Origin: Chryseobacterium lathyri
Lineage (GTDB): Bacteria; Bacteroidota; Bacteroidia; Flavobacteriales; Weeksellaceae
NCBI RefSeq assembly: GCF_003290185.1
Contig: NZ_QNFY01000018.1
Span: 1-64,000 of the forward strand
Direction of reading: 5' to 3'
DNA length: 64,000 bases
Below, one piece after another: positions 43,747 to 52,698 of the stretch (positions are counted from its first letter, which is position 1; each line of letters opens with the position of its first letter). Below the pieces are notes generated by a model. That model had not been told where the DNA came from. It was given only the letters and a program-made list of their open reading frames with translations, and ran no database searches. Both the position numbers and the translations under genes were made by a program.

Positions 43747-45873
43747 ATGAACAATCATTTTTTTGACTTAATAGAGCACACGAACAGAAGCGTTTTTCTT
43801 ACAGGAAAGGCAGGAACAGGTAAAACGACTTTCCTTAATGATTTTGTAAAGAAAACAAGGAAGAAGTATATTGTGGTTGCCCCTACCGGAATTGCTGCGA
43901 TTAATGCAGGAGGAGTGACTATCCATTCTATGTTTGGATTGCCTTTAAGGACTTTTTTACCGACCACGGACCGTATTGATGGGAGCTTGGCAAATAATAT
44001 TGCCGACCTAATGCCTCATTTCAAATACAGAAAAGATAAGCTTAAACTTTTAAGAGAAGTGGAGGTTCTTATCATTGATGAGGTTTCCATGTTGAGAGCT
44101 GATGTTCTCGATATGATGGATTTCTCGCTGAGATTTATCAGAAGAAATAATCAGCGGTTCGGTGGGGTGCAGATGCTGTTCATTGGAGATCTTTACCAGC
44201 TTCCGCCGGTGGTAAGAGATGAACATATTTTAAAGATGTGCTACCAGTCACCATTCTTTTTCGACAGTCTTGCCATTAAAGATATTCCGCTTCTGACCAT
44301 TGAATTAACTAAAGTTTACAGACAATCGGATGAAAAGTTCCTGGATATTCTGAATGCAATCCGTGACGGCGATGTTGCCAATATCAATTTTGACGAGCTT
44401 AATAAAAGATATGATCCTGATTTTAAGGCAGGAACTGAATCTTACGTTTATCTGTGTTCACACAATAAGATGGCGGATGAGATCAACCAGGAAAAATTGG
44501 AAGAAATTGATCTGACCGTTAAAACCTATGAAGCCAAACTCTTTGGCGATTTCAAAGAAAACCAGTTTCCGAACGAGCAGTTTTTAGAATTGAAAGTCGG
44601 GGCACAGGTCATGTTCATCAGGAATGATATTACCGGTGAGAAAAAATATTTCAACGGAAAGCTGGGTGAAATTTCTGCTTTAGATGATAATGAGATCAAA
44701 GTTGTTCTTAATGGCAGTGAAAGAGAAATTACGGTGAAAAGAGAAGTCTGGGAACAGAAAAAATATTTTCTGGATACCGAAAAAAATATCAAAGAAGAAG
44801 TTTTAGGGAGCTTTGAGCAGTTTCCTATAAAGCTTGCCTGGGCAGTTACCATTCACAAAAGCCAAGGTTTGACCTTCGATAATGTAATCATTGATGCAGG
44901 TAAAAGTTTTACGGCCGGACAGGTTTATGTAGCGTTGTCAAGATGCCGTACGCTGGAAGGGATTGTTTTGAAATCTAAAATTACTCCTGAAGTTATTTTT
45001 AAAGACAACAGAATTCTGCAGTTCCAGGGAAGCACCCTTGCTAATGATAATGTAGAAGCCATTCTGAACCGCGAAAAATATGACTACAGCATCAAAAAAG
45101 TACTCCGTACCGTCAACTGTTTGTGGTTCCTGAATGAAGTGGAAGAGTGGAACAAACTGTCCATTACCACAAAAAGTATTGATCATGTAAAAACAAATCA
45201 GCTGTATCTTCAGCTGAAACACGAAATTGTCAATCTTGGAAAGATCTTTGAAAAATTGGAAAGGGTAATTTCCCAGAAGGTTAATAATTTTATTGAAAAT
45301 AAAGAAGAATGGTCTGAGATTGAAAGCAAAACCAAAGGAGCAGTTAATTTCTTTTTCACAGAAATCAGAGACAAAGTATTTAATCCGCTGAAGGAGTTCT
45401 ATGCTGAAATTAAAGGGGCAAAAGGACTGAAACAGTATAATGAGGAATTCAGAAACTGGCTGGAAGATACTGAAGAATACCTGAACAGCCTGAAAGAGAT
45501 CCATCTGTTGGAAACGAAGCTTTTAGATGAAAAAAATGACAAGGAAATCAATTTAAAGATCGCAAAAGTTCCTTCCCAGGTTCTGACCTTCCAATTATTT
45601 GAACAAGGAAAAACCATTGGTGAAATTGCTATGGAAAGAGGCCTGGTAAAAGAAACCGTGATCGGCCATTTAGCAAAATTTGCAGAGCAGGGCTTACTGG
45701 ATATTTCAAGAGTGATCACTTCGGATAAAATCAAAGCTTTTGAAAAAGAATTCTATGAAAATCCTCATGAAACCTTAACGGAATGGAAGAATGCTTTGCC
45801 TAATGATTTTGAATTTAATGAAATCAGGATTTTAATTAATCATTATAATTTTAAGAAAGAAAAAGAGAGATAA
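43747..45873 (+). CDS. Pif1/RecD-like helicase with C-terminal helix-turn-helix
   Basis: 708 residues. Walker A FLTGKAGTGKTTFLND at ~17-32, VVAPTGIAAINAGGVTIHS, Walker B LIIDEVSMLRAD, GDLYQLPPV and the motif V/VI block TIHKSQGLTFDNVIID ... VYVALSRCRTLEG define a superfamily 1B (Pif1/RecD) helicase. The C-terminal ~100 residues hold a helix-turn-helix (FEQGKTIGEIAMERGLVKET). A 5'-3' DNA helicase probably acting in replication-fork or recombination repair. Confidence 0.9.
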   Translation: MNNHFFDLIEHTNRSVFLTGKAGTGKTTFLNDFVKKTRKKYIVVAPTGIAAINAGGVTIHSMFGLPLRTFLPTTDRIDGSLANNIADLMPHFKYRKDKLKLLREVEVLIIDEVSMLRADVLDMMDFSLRFIRRNNQRFGGVQMLFIGDLYQLPPVVRDEHILKMCYQSPFFFDSLAIKDIPLLTIELTKVYRQSDEKFLDILNAIRDGDVANINFDELNKRYDPDFKAGTESYVYLCSHNKMADEINQEKLEEIDLTVKTYEAKLFGDFKENQFPNEQFLELKVGAQVMFIRNDITGEKKYFNGKLGEISALDDNEIKVVLNGSEREITVKREVWEQKKYFLDTEKNIKEEVLGSFEQFPIKLAWAVTIHKSQGLTFDNVIIDAGKSFTAGQVYVALSRCRTLEGIVLKSKITPEVIFKDNRILQFQGSTLANDNVEAILNREKYDYSIKKVLRTVNCLWFLNEVEEWNKLSITTKSIDHVKTNQLYLQLKHEIVNLGKIFEKLERVISQKVNNFIENKEEWSEIESKTKGAVNFFFTEIRDKVFNPLKEFYAEIKGAKGLKQYNEEFRNWLEDTEEYLNSLKEIHLLETKLLDEKNDKEINLKIAKVPSQVLTFQLFEQGKTIGEIAMERGLVKETVIGHLAKFAEQGLLDISRVITSDKIKAFEKEFYENPHETLTEWKNALPNDFEFNEIRILINHYNFKKEKER

Positions 45874-45883
45874 TAAAAATATT

Positions 45884-46372
45884 TTAAGGAAATAATATTT
45901 GAACAATCTTAGAATTATTATTAAATGCTGTATTTACGGCCTTTTTTAGTTCTTGAAATTCAATGATAATGCAGTCTGCATCATAAATAGATATCATAGA
46001 ATATCCTTGCTGTTGGGAGATATCCAATTTTAAAGATTCATTACTCAACTTATTATTTAGAACTTCGATGGAGATCTTTTGAAGCTCTTCATATAATATT
46101 TTTATTTCGTCTTTATGAAAAATTTTAGAATATTCATTGATGTTTTCACTTTGCTTATTTTCTCTTAATTTAGTAAAAATACTATTACCAGATATTTTGT
46201 TGAGAAGACAATATAAAGGATCCCAAGTTTTTACAAATGAAGTAAATGACTTTATGCAATGAGCGTATTGGTTAAGAATACTTTCAATATCAACTTCTGT
46301 ATTTATATTCTTTTCAATTGCTTTAATTGCATTTTCATCTGAAACTATTCGATAGCTTACAATTATTCCCAT
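45884..46372 (-). CDS. Hypothetical protein, possibly YfbM/DUF1877-like
   Basis: 162 residues, soluble, helical, with MGIIVSYRIVSDENAIKAI at the start and WDPLYCLLNKI in the middle. The M-G-I start and the W-x-x-LYxLL segment weakly recall DUF1877 (YfbM) proteins; I am not confident. AT-rich, and convergent with the helicase gene with only 10 bp between stops. Confidence 0.45.
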   Translation of the reverse strand: MGIIVSYRIVSDENAIKAIEKNINTEVDIESILNQYAHCIKSFTSFVKTWDPLYCLLNKISGNSIFTKLRENKQSENINEYSKIFHKDEIKILYEELQKISIEVLNNKLSNESLKLDISQQQGYSMISIYDADCIIIEFQELKKAVNTAFNNNSKIVQILFP

Positions 46373-46516
46373 TTTTTATATTCGATTTTTATAAATCTAC
46401 ATAAAACTAAATAAATTGAGTAATTGAAATTATTCAAATAAAAATTTTTCCAATAGTTTTTTCCTGAACTAGCTAATCCATCCTATCAATTACAAAAAGT
46501 AACTAATGCGATTTAT

Positions 46517-46546
46517 TAGGTTTAAATTTGTCTGGTTTTAAACCTA
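46517..46546. promoter_or_regulatory. Inverted repeat overlapping the LLM oxidoreductase promoter
   Basis: TAGGTTTAAA (46517-46526) and TTTAAACCTA (46537-46546) form a perfect 10-bp inverted repeat. The -7-like element TAAATTTG (46523-46530) lies inside it, 28 bp before the ATG. A likely repressor or activator site. Confidence 0.55.
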
Positions 46547-46557
46547 AAATTTAAAAT

Positions 46558-47562
46558 ATGAAAAATTTTGAAATATCGGTACTTGATCTTGCTCCCGTAA
46601 AGCAGGGAAAAAGTATTCACGATACCTTTCAGGACAGTTTGTCTTTAGCAAACCATACTGAAAATTTAAACTATAAAAGATTCTGGCTGGCTGAGCATCA
46701 CAATATGGAAAGTATTGCCAGCTCGGCTACCACAGTTCTGATCGGTTTTATTGCCAACGGAACAAAAACAATAAGAGTGGGATCCGGCGGAATCATGCTC
46801 CCGAACCACAGTTCGTTGATCATTGCAGAACAGTTCGGTACCCTGGAATCTCTTTTTCCGGGAAGGATAGATCTTGGTTTGGGAAGAGCTCCCGGTACCG
46901 ATGGTCTTACTGCCCAGGCTTTAGGAAGAAACCCAGCGATCATCAATCAGCAGTTTCCGAGACAGATCTTAGAACTACAGACGTATTTCTCGAAAGAAAA
47001 TTCTGATGCTCTGGTTCGTGCCATTCCCGGTGAAGGTCTGGATATTCCGCTTTACATCTTGGGATCCAGTACAGACAGTGCGTGGCTGGCTGCGGAACTT
47101 GGGCTTCCATATGCTTTTGCGGGACATTTTGCTCCTGAACAGATGGAAATGGCTTTTAAAATTTACAGAGAACATTTTCAGCCTTCAGAACAATTAGATA
47201 AACCCTACGTGATGGCGTGTGTTAATGGAGTGGCAGCAGAAACTTCCGAGGAAGCGCATAAAATTTCCACTACTTTATTCCAGGCATTCATCAATATCAT
47301 AAGAAATGACAGGAAACCTTTTGCTCCTCCCGTGGAGGATATGGATGGCATCTGGTCGCCCATGGAGAAATCGATGGTGCTTCAGAAGTTAAAATATACA
47401 TTGATAGGAGATCAGGCAGAAATTGAAGAAAAACTGAAAAATTTTCAGGAAAAATTCAATGTAGATGAATTAATTATCAACTCACATATCTACGATCACC
47501 AGAAGAGGCTGAGATCTTATGAGATTTTCAGAGAGGCAGTAAACTCTTTATCCAAAGCCTAA
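46558..47562 (+). CDS. LLM class flavin-dependent oxidoreductase
   Basis: 334 residues with the luciferase-like monooxygenase pattern: ISVLDLAPVKQG, RFWLAEHHNMESIASSATTV, IRVGSGGIMLPNHSSLIIAEQFGTL, FPGRIDLGLGRAPGTD and GSSTDSAWLAAELGLPYAFA. Uses reduced FMN to oxidise an unknown small substrate. Monocistronic by layout. Confidence 0.93.
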   Translation: MKNFEISVLDLAPVKQGKSIHDTFQDSLSLANHTENLNYKRFWLAEHHNMESIASSATTVLIGFIANGTKTIRVGSGGIMLPNHSSLIIAEQFGTLESLFPGRIDLGLGRAPGTDGLTAQALGRNPAIINQQFPRQILELQTYFSKENSDALVRAIPGEGLDIPLYILGSSTDSAWLAAELGLPYAFAGHFAPEQMEMAFKIYREHFQPSEQLDKPYVMACVNGVAAETSEEAHKISTTLFQAFINIIRNDRKPFAPPVEDMDGIWSPMEKSMVLQKLKYTLIGDQAEIEEKLKNFQEKFNVDELIINSHIYDHQKRLRSYEIFREAVNSLSKA

Positions 47563-47579
47563 CAAACCATCCATATTAA

Positions 47580-47611
47580 TTGGCAGATGCTCATTTTTAT
47601 AAGTATCTTTG
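47580..47611 (+). promoter_or_regulatory. Promoter of ribB
   Basis: TTG (47580-47582), 21-base spacer, TATCTTTG (47604-47611), 18 bp before the ATG. I see no FMN-riboswitch-like fold in the short leader. Confidence 0.65.
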
Positions 47612-47629
47612 CACAAATAAAAAGTAAAC

Positions 47630-48751
47630 ATGTCTGATATTAAATTGAATACCATTCCAGAGGCTATTGAAGACCTTAAAAATGGTAAAATAATCATAGT
47701 AGTAGATGATGAAGACAGAGAGAACGAAGGCGATTTTCTTTGTGCTGCAGAACTGACAACGCCGGAAATTATCAATTTTATGGCATTTCACGGAAGAGGG
47801 CTGATCTGTATGCCGCTTCCTGAAAAAAGATGCGATGAGCTTGGCCTTGAGGTCATGGTAAGCAGAAGCAGTGATCCTAAGGAAACCGCTTTTACCGTTT
47901 CTGTTGACCTTCTTGGTAACGGAACATCTACAGGAATTTCTGCAGGTGACAGAGCCAAAACAATTTTAGCTTTGATGGATGAAAAATCCAAGCCTACAGA
48001 TTTTATGAGACCTGGCCATATTTTCCCGCTTCGTGCAAGAAAAGGAGGGGTTTTAAAAAGAGCAGGACATACAGAAGCTGCTATTGATCTTACCAATTTA
48101 GCAGGATTGAAAGAAGGTGGGGTAATCTGTGAGATTATGAATGATGACGGTACCATGTCACGTTTGCCTGAACTTCATGCTTTCGCTCAAAAACATGATA
48201 TGAAGATCGTTTCCATTGAAGATCTGATCCATTATCAGCTTAAAAAAGGAAACCTTATCGAAAGGCTGGAAGAAAGAAAAGTAAAAACTGCTTATGGAGA
48301 GTTTGACTTTTTTGCATTCAGAGAAACATCCAATGACCAGATTCATTTTGCCCTGACAAAAGGTTCATGGACGGTTGATGAGCCTGTTTTGGTAAGAGTT
48401 CAGTCTTCAGATTCATATTTTGATGTACTGACAAGACTGAATAACGGTGAAAAACCTTTACTGGAGAAAGTAACGAATATGGTAAATGAAGCAGGAAAAG
48501 GAGCTGTTATTTTCATCAATAACGTTTCAAATTCCGAAAATACATTGAGAAAACTTCAGCAGTTCCTGAATTACCAGGACGGACAGGAGCAGCATCCTAC
48601 TTTAGCATACAATTACAGAGATTATGGGATCGGAACACAGATCCTGAAAAATCTGGGAATCAATAAGTTCAAAGTGATCACACAAAACCCTAATATCAAG
48701 CCACAGGTTGGTGGATATGATGTAGAGGTGACGGAGTTGGTTCAGCTGTAA
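47630..48751 (+). CDS. ribB: 3,4-dihydroxy-2-butanone-4-phosphate synthase fused to a degenerate GTP cyclohydrolase II-like domain
   Basis: 373 residues. The N-terminal ~200 residues are RibB: IVVDDEDRENEGDFLCAAE, FMAFHGRGLICMPL, HIFPLRARKGGVLKRAGHTEAA-type region and CEIMNDDGTM. The C-terminal ~160 residues align with RibA (PVLVRVQSSDSYFDVL ... YRDYGIGTQILKNLGI). However, the zinc-binding CxxxxGSxRCDC block is replaced by SSDSYFDVLTRLNNGEK with no Cys, so GTP cyclohydrolase activity is probably lost. Makes the four-carbon unit of riboflavin. Confidence 0.92.
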   Translation: MSDIKLNTIPEAIEDLKNGKIIIVVDDEDRENEGDFLCAAELTTPEIINFMAFHGRGLICMPLPEKRCDELGLEVMVSRSSDPKETAFTVSVDLLGNGTSTGISAGDRAKTILALMDEKSKPTDFMRPGHIFPLRARKGGVLKRAGHTEAAIDLTNLAGLKEGGVICEIMNDDGTMSRLPELHAFAQKHDMKIVSIEDLIHYQLKKGNLIERLEERKVKTAYGEFDFFAFRETSNDQIHFALTKGSWTVDEPVLVRVQSSDSYFDVLTRLNNGEKPLLEKVTNMVNEAGKGAVIFINNVSNSENTLRKLQQFLNYQDGQEQHPTLAYNYRDYGIGTQILKNLGINKFKVITQNPNIKPQVGGYDVEVTELVQL

Positions 48752-48814
48752 AAGTGAATTGTGAATGGTCGGTTGTGAATGAACATTACTGATCATTTAT
48801 AGAAATAAAATTAA

Positions 48815-48849
48815 TAAAAAGGTTTAGGATTTTTCTAAACCTTTTTTTA
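48815..48849 (+). terminator. Terminator after ribB
   Basis: AAAAAGGTTTAGGA / TCTAAACCTTTTT hairpin followed by T-run. Confidence 0.8.
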
Positions 48850-48859
48850 TTTTTAAACT

Positions 48860-49441
48860 ATGACAGAGTCTTTAAAGAAACACATCAGAACGTATATTGA
48901 GATTTCAGATGAAAAGCTTGAAAAATACTGCAGTGCATTCCGTATTCAGAAAATAAAGAAAAAAGATTTTCTTTTAAAAGAAGGAGACATCTGCGAAGCG
49001 GAAGGATTTGTATTGAGCGGATGTTTTAAAGTGTTCCGTACAGATAAGAATGCAGATGAACAGATCTTATATTTTGGAGTGGAAGACTGGTGGATTTCTG
49101 ATATAGACAGCTTCATTAATCAGATCCCGTCCCAGCTCAATATCCAGGCTATTGAGAACAGTGAGATCCTCTTGATTTCTAAAGAAGACAAAGAAAGACT
49201 CTACCGGGAAATTCCTGAAATTGAAAGGCTGATGAGGCTGAAGTTTCAGATGTCAATCATTGCCCTGCAACGAAGGATTGTTGATAATTTAAGCAAACCT
49301 TCCGATGAACGTTATCAGGACTTCCTGAAAGAATATCCTAAAACGGCTCACCGCTTGACAAATATCCAGATCGCTGCCTATTTAGGAGTAACTCCTGAAT
49401 TTATCAGCAGAAGCCGCCGGAAAATTGTAAGTGGGAATTGA
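48860..49441 (+). CDS. Crp/Fnr family transcriptional regulator
   Basis: 193 residues. N-terminal cyclic-nucleotide-like barrel (KKDFLLKEGDICEAEGFVLSGCFKVFRTD) and a C-terminal winged helix (HRLTNIQIAAYLGVTPEFISRSRRKI). No Fnr-type Cys cluster, so the signal is not oxygen through Fe-S. Target genes unknown. Confidence 0.9.
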   Translation: MTESLKKHIRTYIEISDEKLEKYCSAFRIQKIKKKDFLLKEGDICEAEGFVLSGCFKVFRTDKNADEQILYFGVEDWWISDIDSFINQIPSQLNIQAIENSEILLISKEDKERLYREIPEIERLMRLKFQMSIIALQRRIVDNLSKPSDERYQDFLKEYPKTAHRLTNIQIAAYLGVTPEFISRSRRKIVSGN

Positions 49442-49457
49442 GAGGTTTAACCCTTAC

Positions 49458-49503
49458 GTCAATGGTGAATTTTGCTTCGCAAGTAAATGGTGGATTTTAG
49501 CAA
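49458..49503 (+). repeat. Dispersed intergenic repeat, copy B
   Basis: Same 46-base unit as at 35183-35228 with two base differences, again in a short intergenic space and followed by related CCAGCAAGTACCCCACTC / ATACTCTAAAACTCT sequence. Confidence 0.7.
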
Positions 49504-49610
49504 AACAAAGACCGAGTTACAGGTTTCAAAATCCAAACTGACAACCAGCAAGTACCCCACTCACATACTCTAAAACTCTCCAACCCTAATCCTCTCCAAC
49601 TCAGAAACTC

Positions 49611-50555
49611 CTACAAACTTATATCTTCAAAATTTCTAAATCCATTAAGGAAATCCTTCACGTTCATCCTTTTTTTGCCTTCAAGCTGAAGCTCCTGTGG
49701 AAAGTAAGCGCCGTCTTCTGTATAGATTTTAAACTCATTCTTAGAAATATCCAAAGTTCCGGAAGGTTTTCCATGATCTGAAATTTCAAATTTCCCACCG
49801 AATATTTTTAATCCTTTTTCTTCTTCTCCGATTTTTAAAGTTGTAAAAGCAGCTGGATAGGGCGACATTCCCAAGATAAATTGATGAACCTTTTTTGACG
49901 CTTTTGTCCAATCGATTCTGGTATCTTCTTTGAAAATTTTGAAAGCATTTTTAGGATGTTCAACATGCGGTTGAGGCTTTTCTACAATTGAGTTTTCAGC
50001 TAAACCGTCAAGTGTTTTTACGACCAGCTTTGAGCCCATTACCATTAATCTGTCGTGAAGACTTCCCGCGTTTTCATTTGGTAAAATTTCCATCTCTTCC
50101 TGAAGAAGGATATTTCCCTCATCTATTTTTTCGTTAATAAAAAATGTCGTTGCACCGGTTTTTTCTTCACCGTTGATCACTGCATAATTAATAGGAGCCG
50201 CACCCCGGTAATCAGGAAGCAGAGACGCATGAAGGTTAAAAGTTCCCATTTTAGGCATTTCAAAAAGAACCTTGGGCATCATTCTGAAAGCTACCACCAC
50301 AAAAACATCAGCATCCAGTTTTCTGAGTTCTTCTAAAAATTCAGGATTTCTCAATTTTTCCGGCTGAAAAACAGGAATGTTATTTTCTGAAGCATAGATC
50401 TTTACAGGTGACTGATTGATTTTTTGTCCGCGGCCACTGGCTTTATCGGCAACAGTGACAACACCTACAACTTCATGATTCGACTGATGGATAGCTTCCA
50501 AAGAAGTTTTTGCAAATTCCGGGGTTCCTAAAAAAACGACTTTCAATGATTTCAT
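49611..50555 (-). CDS. fmt: Methionyl-tRNA formyltransferase
   Basis: 314 residues, the usual size. N-terminal formyl-transfer domain: VVFLGTPEFAKTSLEAI, ASLLPDYRGAAPINYAVINGE (HxSLLPxYRGAxP signature) and TGATTFFINEKIDEGNIL. C-terminal OB-like domain (IDWTKASKKVHQFILGMSPYP). Formylates initiator Met-tRNA. Downstream of recQ on the same strand with a repeat-containing spacer. Confidence 0.95.
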   Translation of the reverse strand: MKSLKVVFLGTPEFAKTSLEAIHQSNHEVVGVVTVADKASGRGQKINQSPVKIYASENNIPVFQPEKLRNPEFLEELRKLDADVFVVVAFRMMPKVLFEMPKMGTFNLHASLLPDYRGAAPINYAVINGEEKTGATTFFINEKIDEGNILLQEEMEILPNENAGSLHDRLMVMGSKLVVKTLDGLAENSIVEKPQPHVEHPKNAFKIFKEDTRIDWTKASKKVHQFILGMSPYPAAFTTLKIGEEEKGLKIFGGKFEISDHGKPSGTLDISKNEFKIYTEDGAYFPQELQLEGKKRMNVKDFLNGFRNFEDISL

Positions 50556-50670
50556 ACTGCAAAGATAAGGGTTTTTGGGAGTTGGAGAGTAATAGGATAG
50601 GGTTTGAGAATTTTACGGTGAATAAGTAAGAGTTAAAGAGTCTGGAATCTCATGTATGATATCTGAGGTC

Positions 50671-50717
50671 TAAAATTTACTATTCACTTGCGAAGTAAAA
50701 TTCACGATTCACCATTG
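50671..50717 (-). repeat. Dispersed intergenic repeat, diverged copy C
   Basis: Read on the minus strand: CAATGGTGAATCGTGAATTT, then TACTTCGCAAGTGAATAG, matching the TTCGCAAGTGAAT core of copies A and B. It overlaps the very 3' end of recQ. Confidence 0.55.
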
Positions 50718-52621
50718 CCCATGTTCAGCGCATATGTCCTGAAATTCAACATCTTTACCTTCCCTGAATCTAAAAGAAAAATCAGGTTTTCTAAAATGTT
50801 GTTTTTAGAATGATAATTAAGCTGTACCGAAAGGTCTTCAATGGTGGAAGGTTTTTTAGCTAGCAGATTAATGATCTGTTGGGAAATATTTTTCCCGAAA
50901 ATGGATTGCTTGTTTTTTTCACAGACTGAGCATTGGCCGCAGTTCTTTGTATTCTTTTCTCCAAAATAAGCGAGAATAAGTTTCATCTTACAGTAATCAT
51001 TATTTTCTATAAAAAACTTAATTTCTTCCCACTTCTGAATTTTGTTTTTTTGAATATGTTCAAAAAGTTTCCAATAAGCTGCATTAATAGCTCTTTCATC
51101 ACGTGGTTTCAGGAATTTAATACTTGAGAGGGCACCGTCTACATATTCCAGATAATTTTTTTGTTGGAGTTCTTTAAGTCTTTCTTTAATAAGAGGAACA
51201 CTTACCCCAATCTTATTGCTGACCTGTAGTTCACTGAACATTACTTTATGCGTAGTAATTCCTGATATCGTACGCAGCAGAAGTTCTATGAAGTAAGCAT
51301 CTTTCTGAGGCAGCTGGTCTATTTCCTCAGCATTGAAGAGAAGTTCCAATGAAGACAGGCTTTTGTTGTCATTATGATAGATGATTTCCTGATTATGCAG
51401 AAAATTAAGGACATTGCTGATCTTGGCTTTCGACAGCCTGGTAAAATTCTGTATCCCCTGAATGTTCAGTTGAAAAACTTTTTCCGGAAGTTCAAATTCT
51501 GCAACCTGGAAAATAGAGTAGAGATAGGTGGTGATTTTTAAAAATTCAGCTTTGCTGGGGGTCTGGTTTTTTAGGATTTCATCAAAATTAAGTAATTCCT
51601 GTTTATTCCAAAGAAGAAACGCAAAACTGTCTTTACCATCTCTCCCTGCCCTTCCGATCTCCTGATAATAATTTTCCAGTGACGGAGCAGGAGAGAAGTG
51701 AATCACAAAGCGGACATTGTCTTTGTCTATTCCCATCCCGAAAGCATTGGTTGAGATAAGAACTTGGTTGTCACTGTTATTCCAGTGAGTTTGTTTGGCG
51801 TTTTTCTCTTTCGTCGTTAAACCGGCATGAAAATAATTTACATTTTTTATCTGGTTTTTTTTGAGAAATTCGGCCAGCATTTCTGCATCCTTTCGGGTTC
51901 TTACATAAACAATTCCGGAATCGTTATTATGCTTTAAAATATCAAAAACACGCTGAAATTTGTCAGAAACTTCATCCAAAAATATCCTGATATTTTCTCT
52001 CCTAAAGCTTTTCTGAAAAACAAACGGATTTTTAAGTTCCAGTTTATTCTTGATTTCTTCCAAAACTTTGGGAGTTGCAGTGGCTGTTAAGGCAAGACAG
52101 GGAATTTTAGGATGATTTTTTCTGAATTCTTTGATATTCTGATAACTGGGACGAAAATCCTGTCCCCATTCTGAAATACAGTGGGCTTCATCTACAGCTA
52201 TAAATGATAACTTAATTTCGTCAATATTTTGAAGAAACTGTATATTGGTCAGTCTTTCCGGAGATACATAAAGAAGTTTGGTAAGCCCGTCTTTACAGCG
52301 GTCGTAGACAGCTTCTGCGTCATATTCATCAAGCTCGGAGGACAGGTATTCTGCTTCGATACCCCGATGTTTAAGCTGGCTTACCTGATCTTTCATCAAT
52401 GCAAGAAGGGGAGAGATCACAAGGCAGGTTCCTTCTTTCAATAAGGCTGGAAGCTGGTAGCAAAGAGATTTTCCTGCTCCCGTAGGCAGAAGGACGAGAC
52501 AGTCTTTTTCATTAATGACAGCATCGATAATTCCTTCCTGAGAATCTCTGAAAGCATCGTAGCCCCAAAAATATTTTAGGGTATCGTATTTTAATTTTTG
52601 GAAATCCTGCTGAGAAATCAT
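50702..52621 (-). CDS. recQ: RecQ-type ATP-dependent DNA helicase
   Basis: 639 residues. Motifs in order: LPTGAGKSLCYQLPALL (I), CLVISPLLALMKDQV (Ia), FIAVDEAHCISEWGQDFRPSY (II, DEAH), LALTATATPKVLEEI (III), VLISTNAFGMGIDKDNVRFVIHF (V) and YYQEIGRAGRDGKDSFA (VI). The zinc-binding Cys set ends in NCGQCSVCEK. The C-terminal region after it is short and I see no clear HRDC domain. Unwinds DNA in recombination and repair. Confidence 0.94.
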   Translation of the reverse strand: MISQQDFQKLKYDTLKYFWGYDAFRDSQEGIIDAVINEKDCLVLLPTGAGKSLCYQLPALLKEGTCLVISPLLALMKDQVSQLKHRGIEAEYLSSELDEYDAEAVYDRCKDGLTKLLYVSPERLTNIQFLQNIDEIKLSFIAVDEAHCISEWGQDFRPSYQNIKEFRKNHPKIPCLALTATATPKVLEEIKNKLELKNPFVFQKSFRRENIRIFLDEVSDKFQRVFDILKHNNDSGIVYVRTRKDAEMLAEFLKKNQIKNVNYFHAGLTTKEKNAKQTHWNNSDNQVLISTNAFGMGIDKDNVRFVIHFSPAPSLENYYQEIGRAGRDGKDSFAFLLWNKQELLNFDEILKNQTPSKAEFLKITTYLYSIFQVAEFELPEKVFQLNIQGIQNFTRLSKAKISNVLNFLHNQEIIYHNDNKSLSSLELLFNAEEIDQLPQKDAYFIELLLRTISGITTHKVMFSELQVSNKIGVSVPLIKERLKELQQKNYLEYVDGALSSIKFLKPRDERAINAAYWKLFEHIQKNKIQKWEEIKFFIENNDYCKMKLILAYFGEKNTKNCGQCSVCEKNKQSIFGKNISQQIINLLAKKPSTIEDLSVQLNYHSKNNILENLIFLLDSGKVKMLNFRTYALNMGNGES

Positions 52622-52649
52622 AAGGTAAAAGTAATAAAACTATTACAAC

Positions 52650-52676
52650 AAAAAAAGCCGTGCATGGCACGGCTTT
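52650..52676 (-). terminator. Terminator of the OmpA gene
   Basis: On the minus strand AAAGCCGTGC-CAT-GCACGGCTTT followed by a T-run, 22 bp after the ompA stop. Confidence 0.9.
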
Positions 52677-52698
52677 GATATATTTACTAATAATTGTA

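Noticed and set aside
44938..45504. A 188-codon minus-strand frame within the helicase gene
   Set aside because: It is antisense to clear helicase motifs and has shadow-like Phe-rich composition.
47563..47630. FMN riboswitch before ribB
   Set aside because: The leader is only about 20 nt after the promoter, too short for the aptamer.
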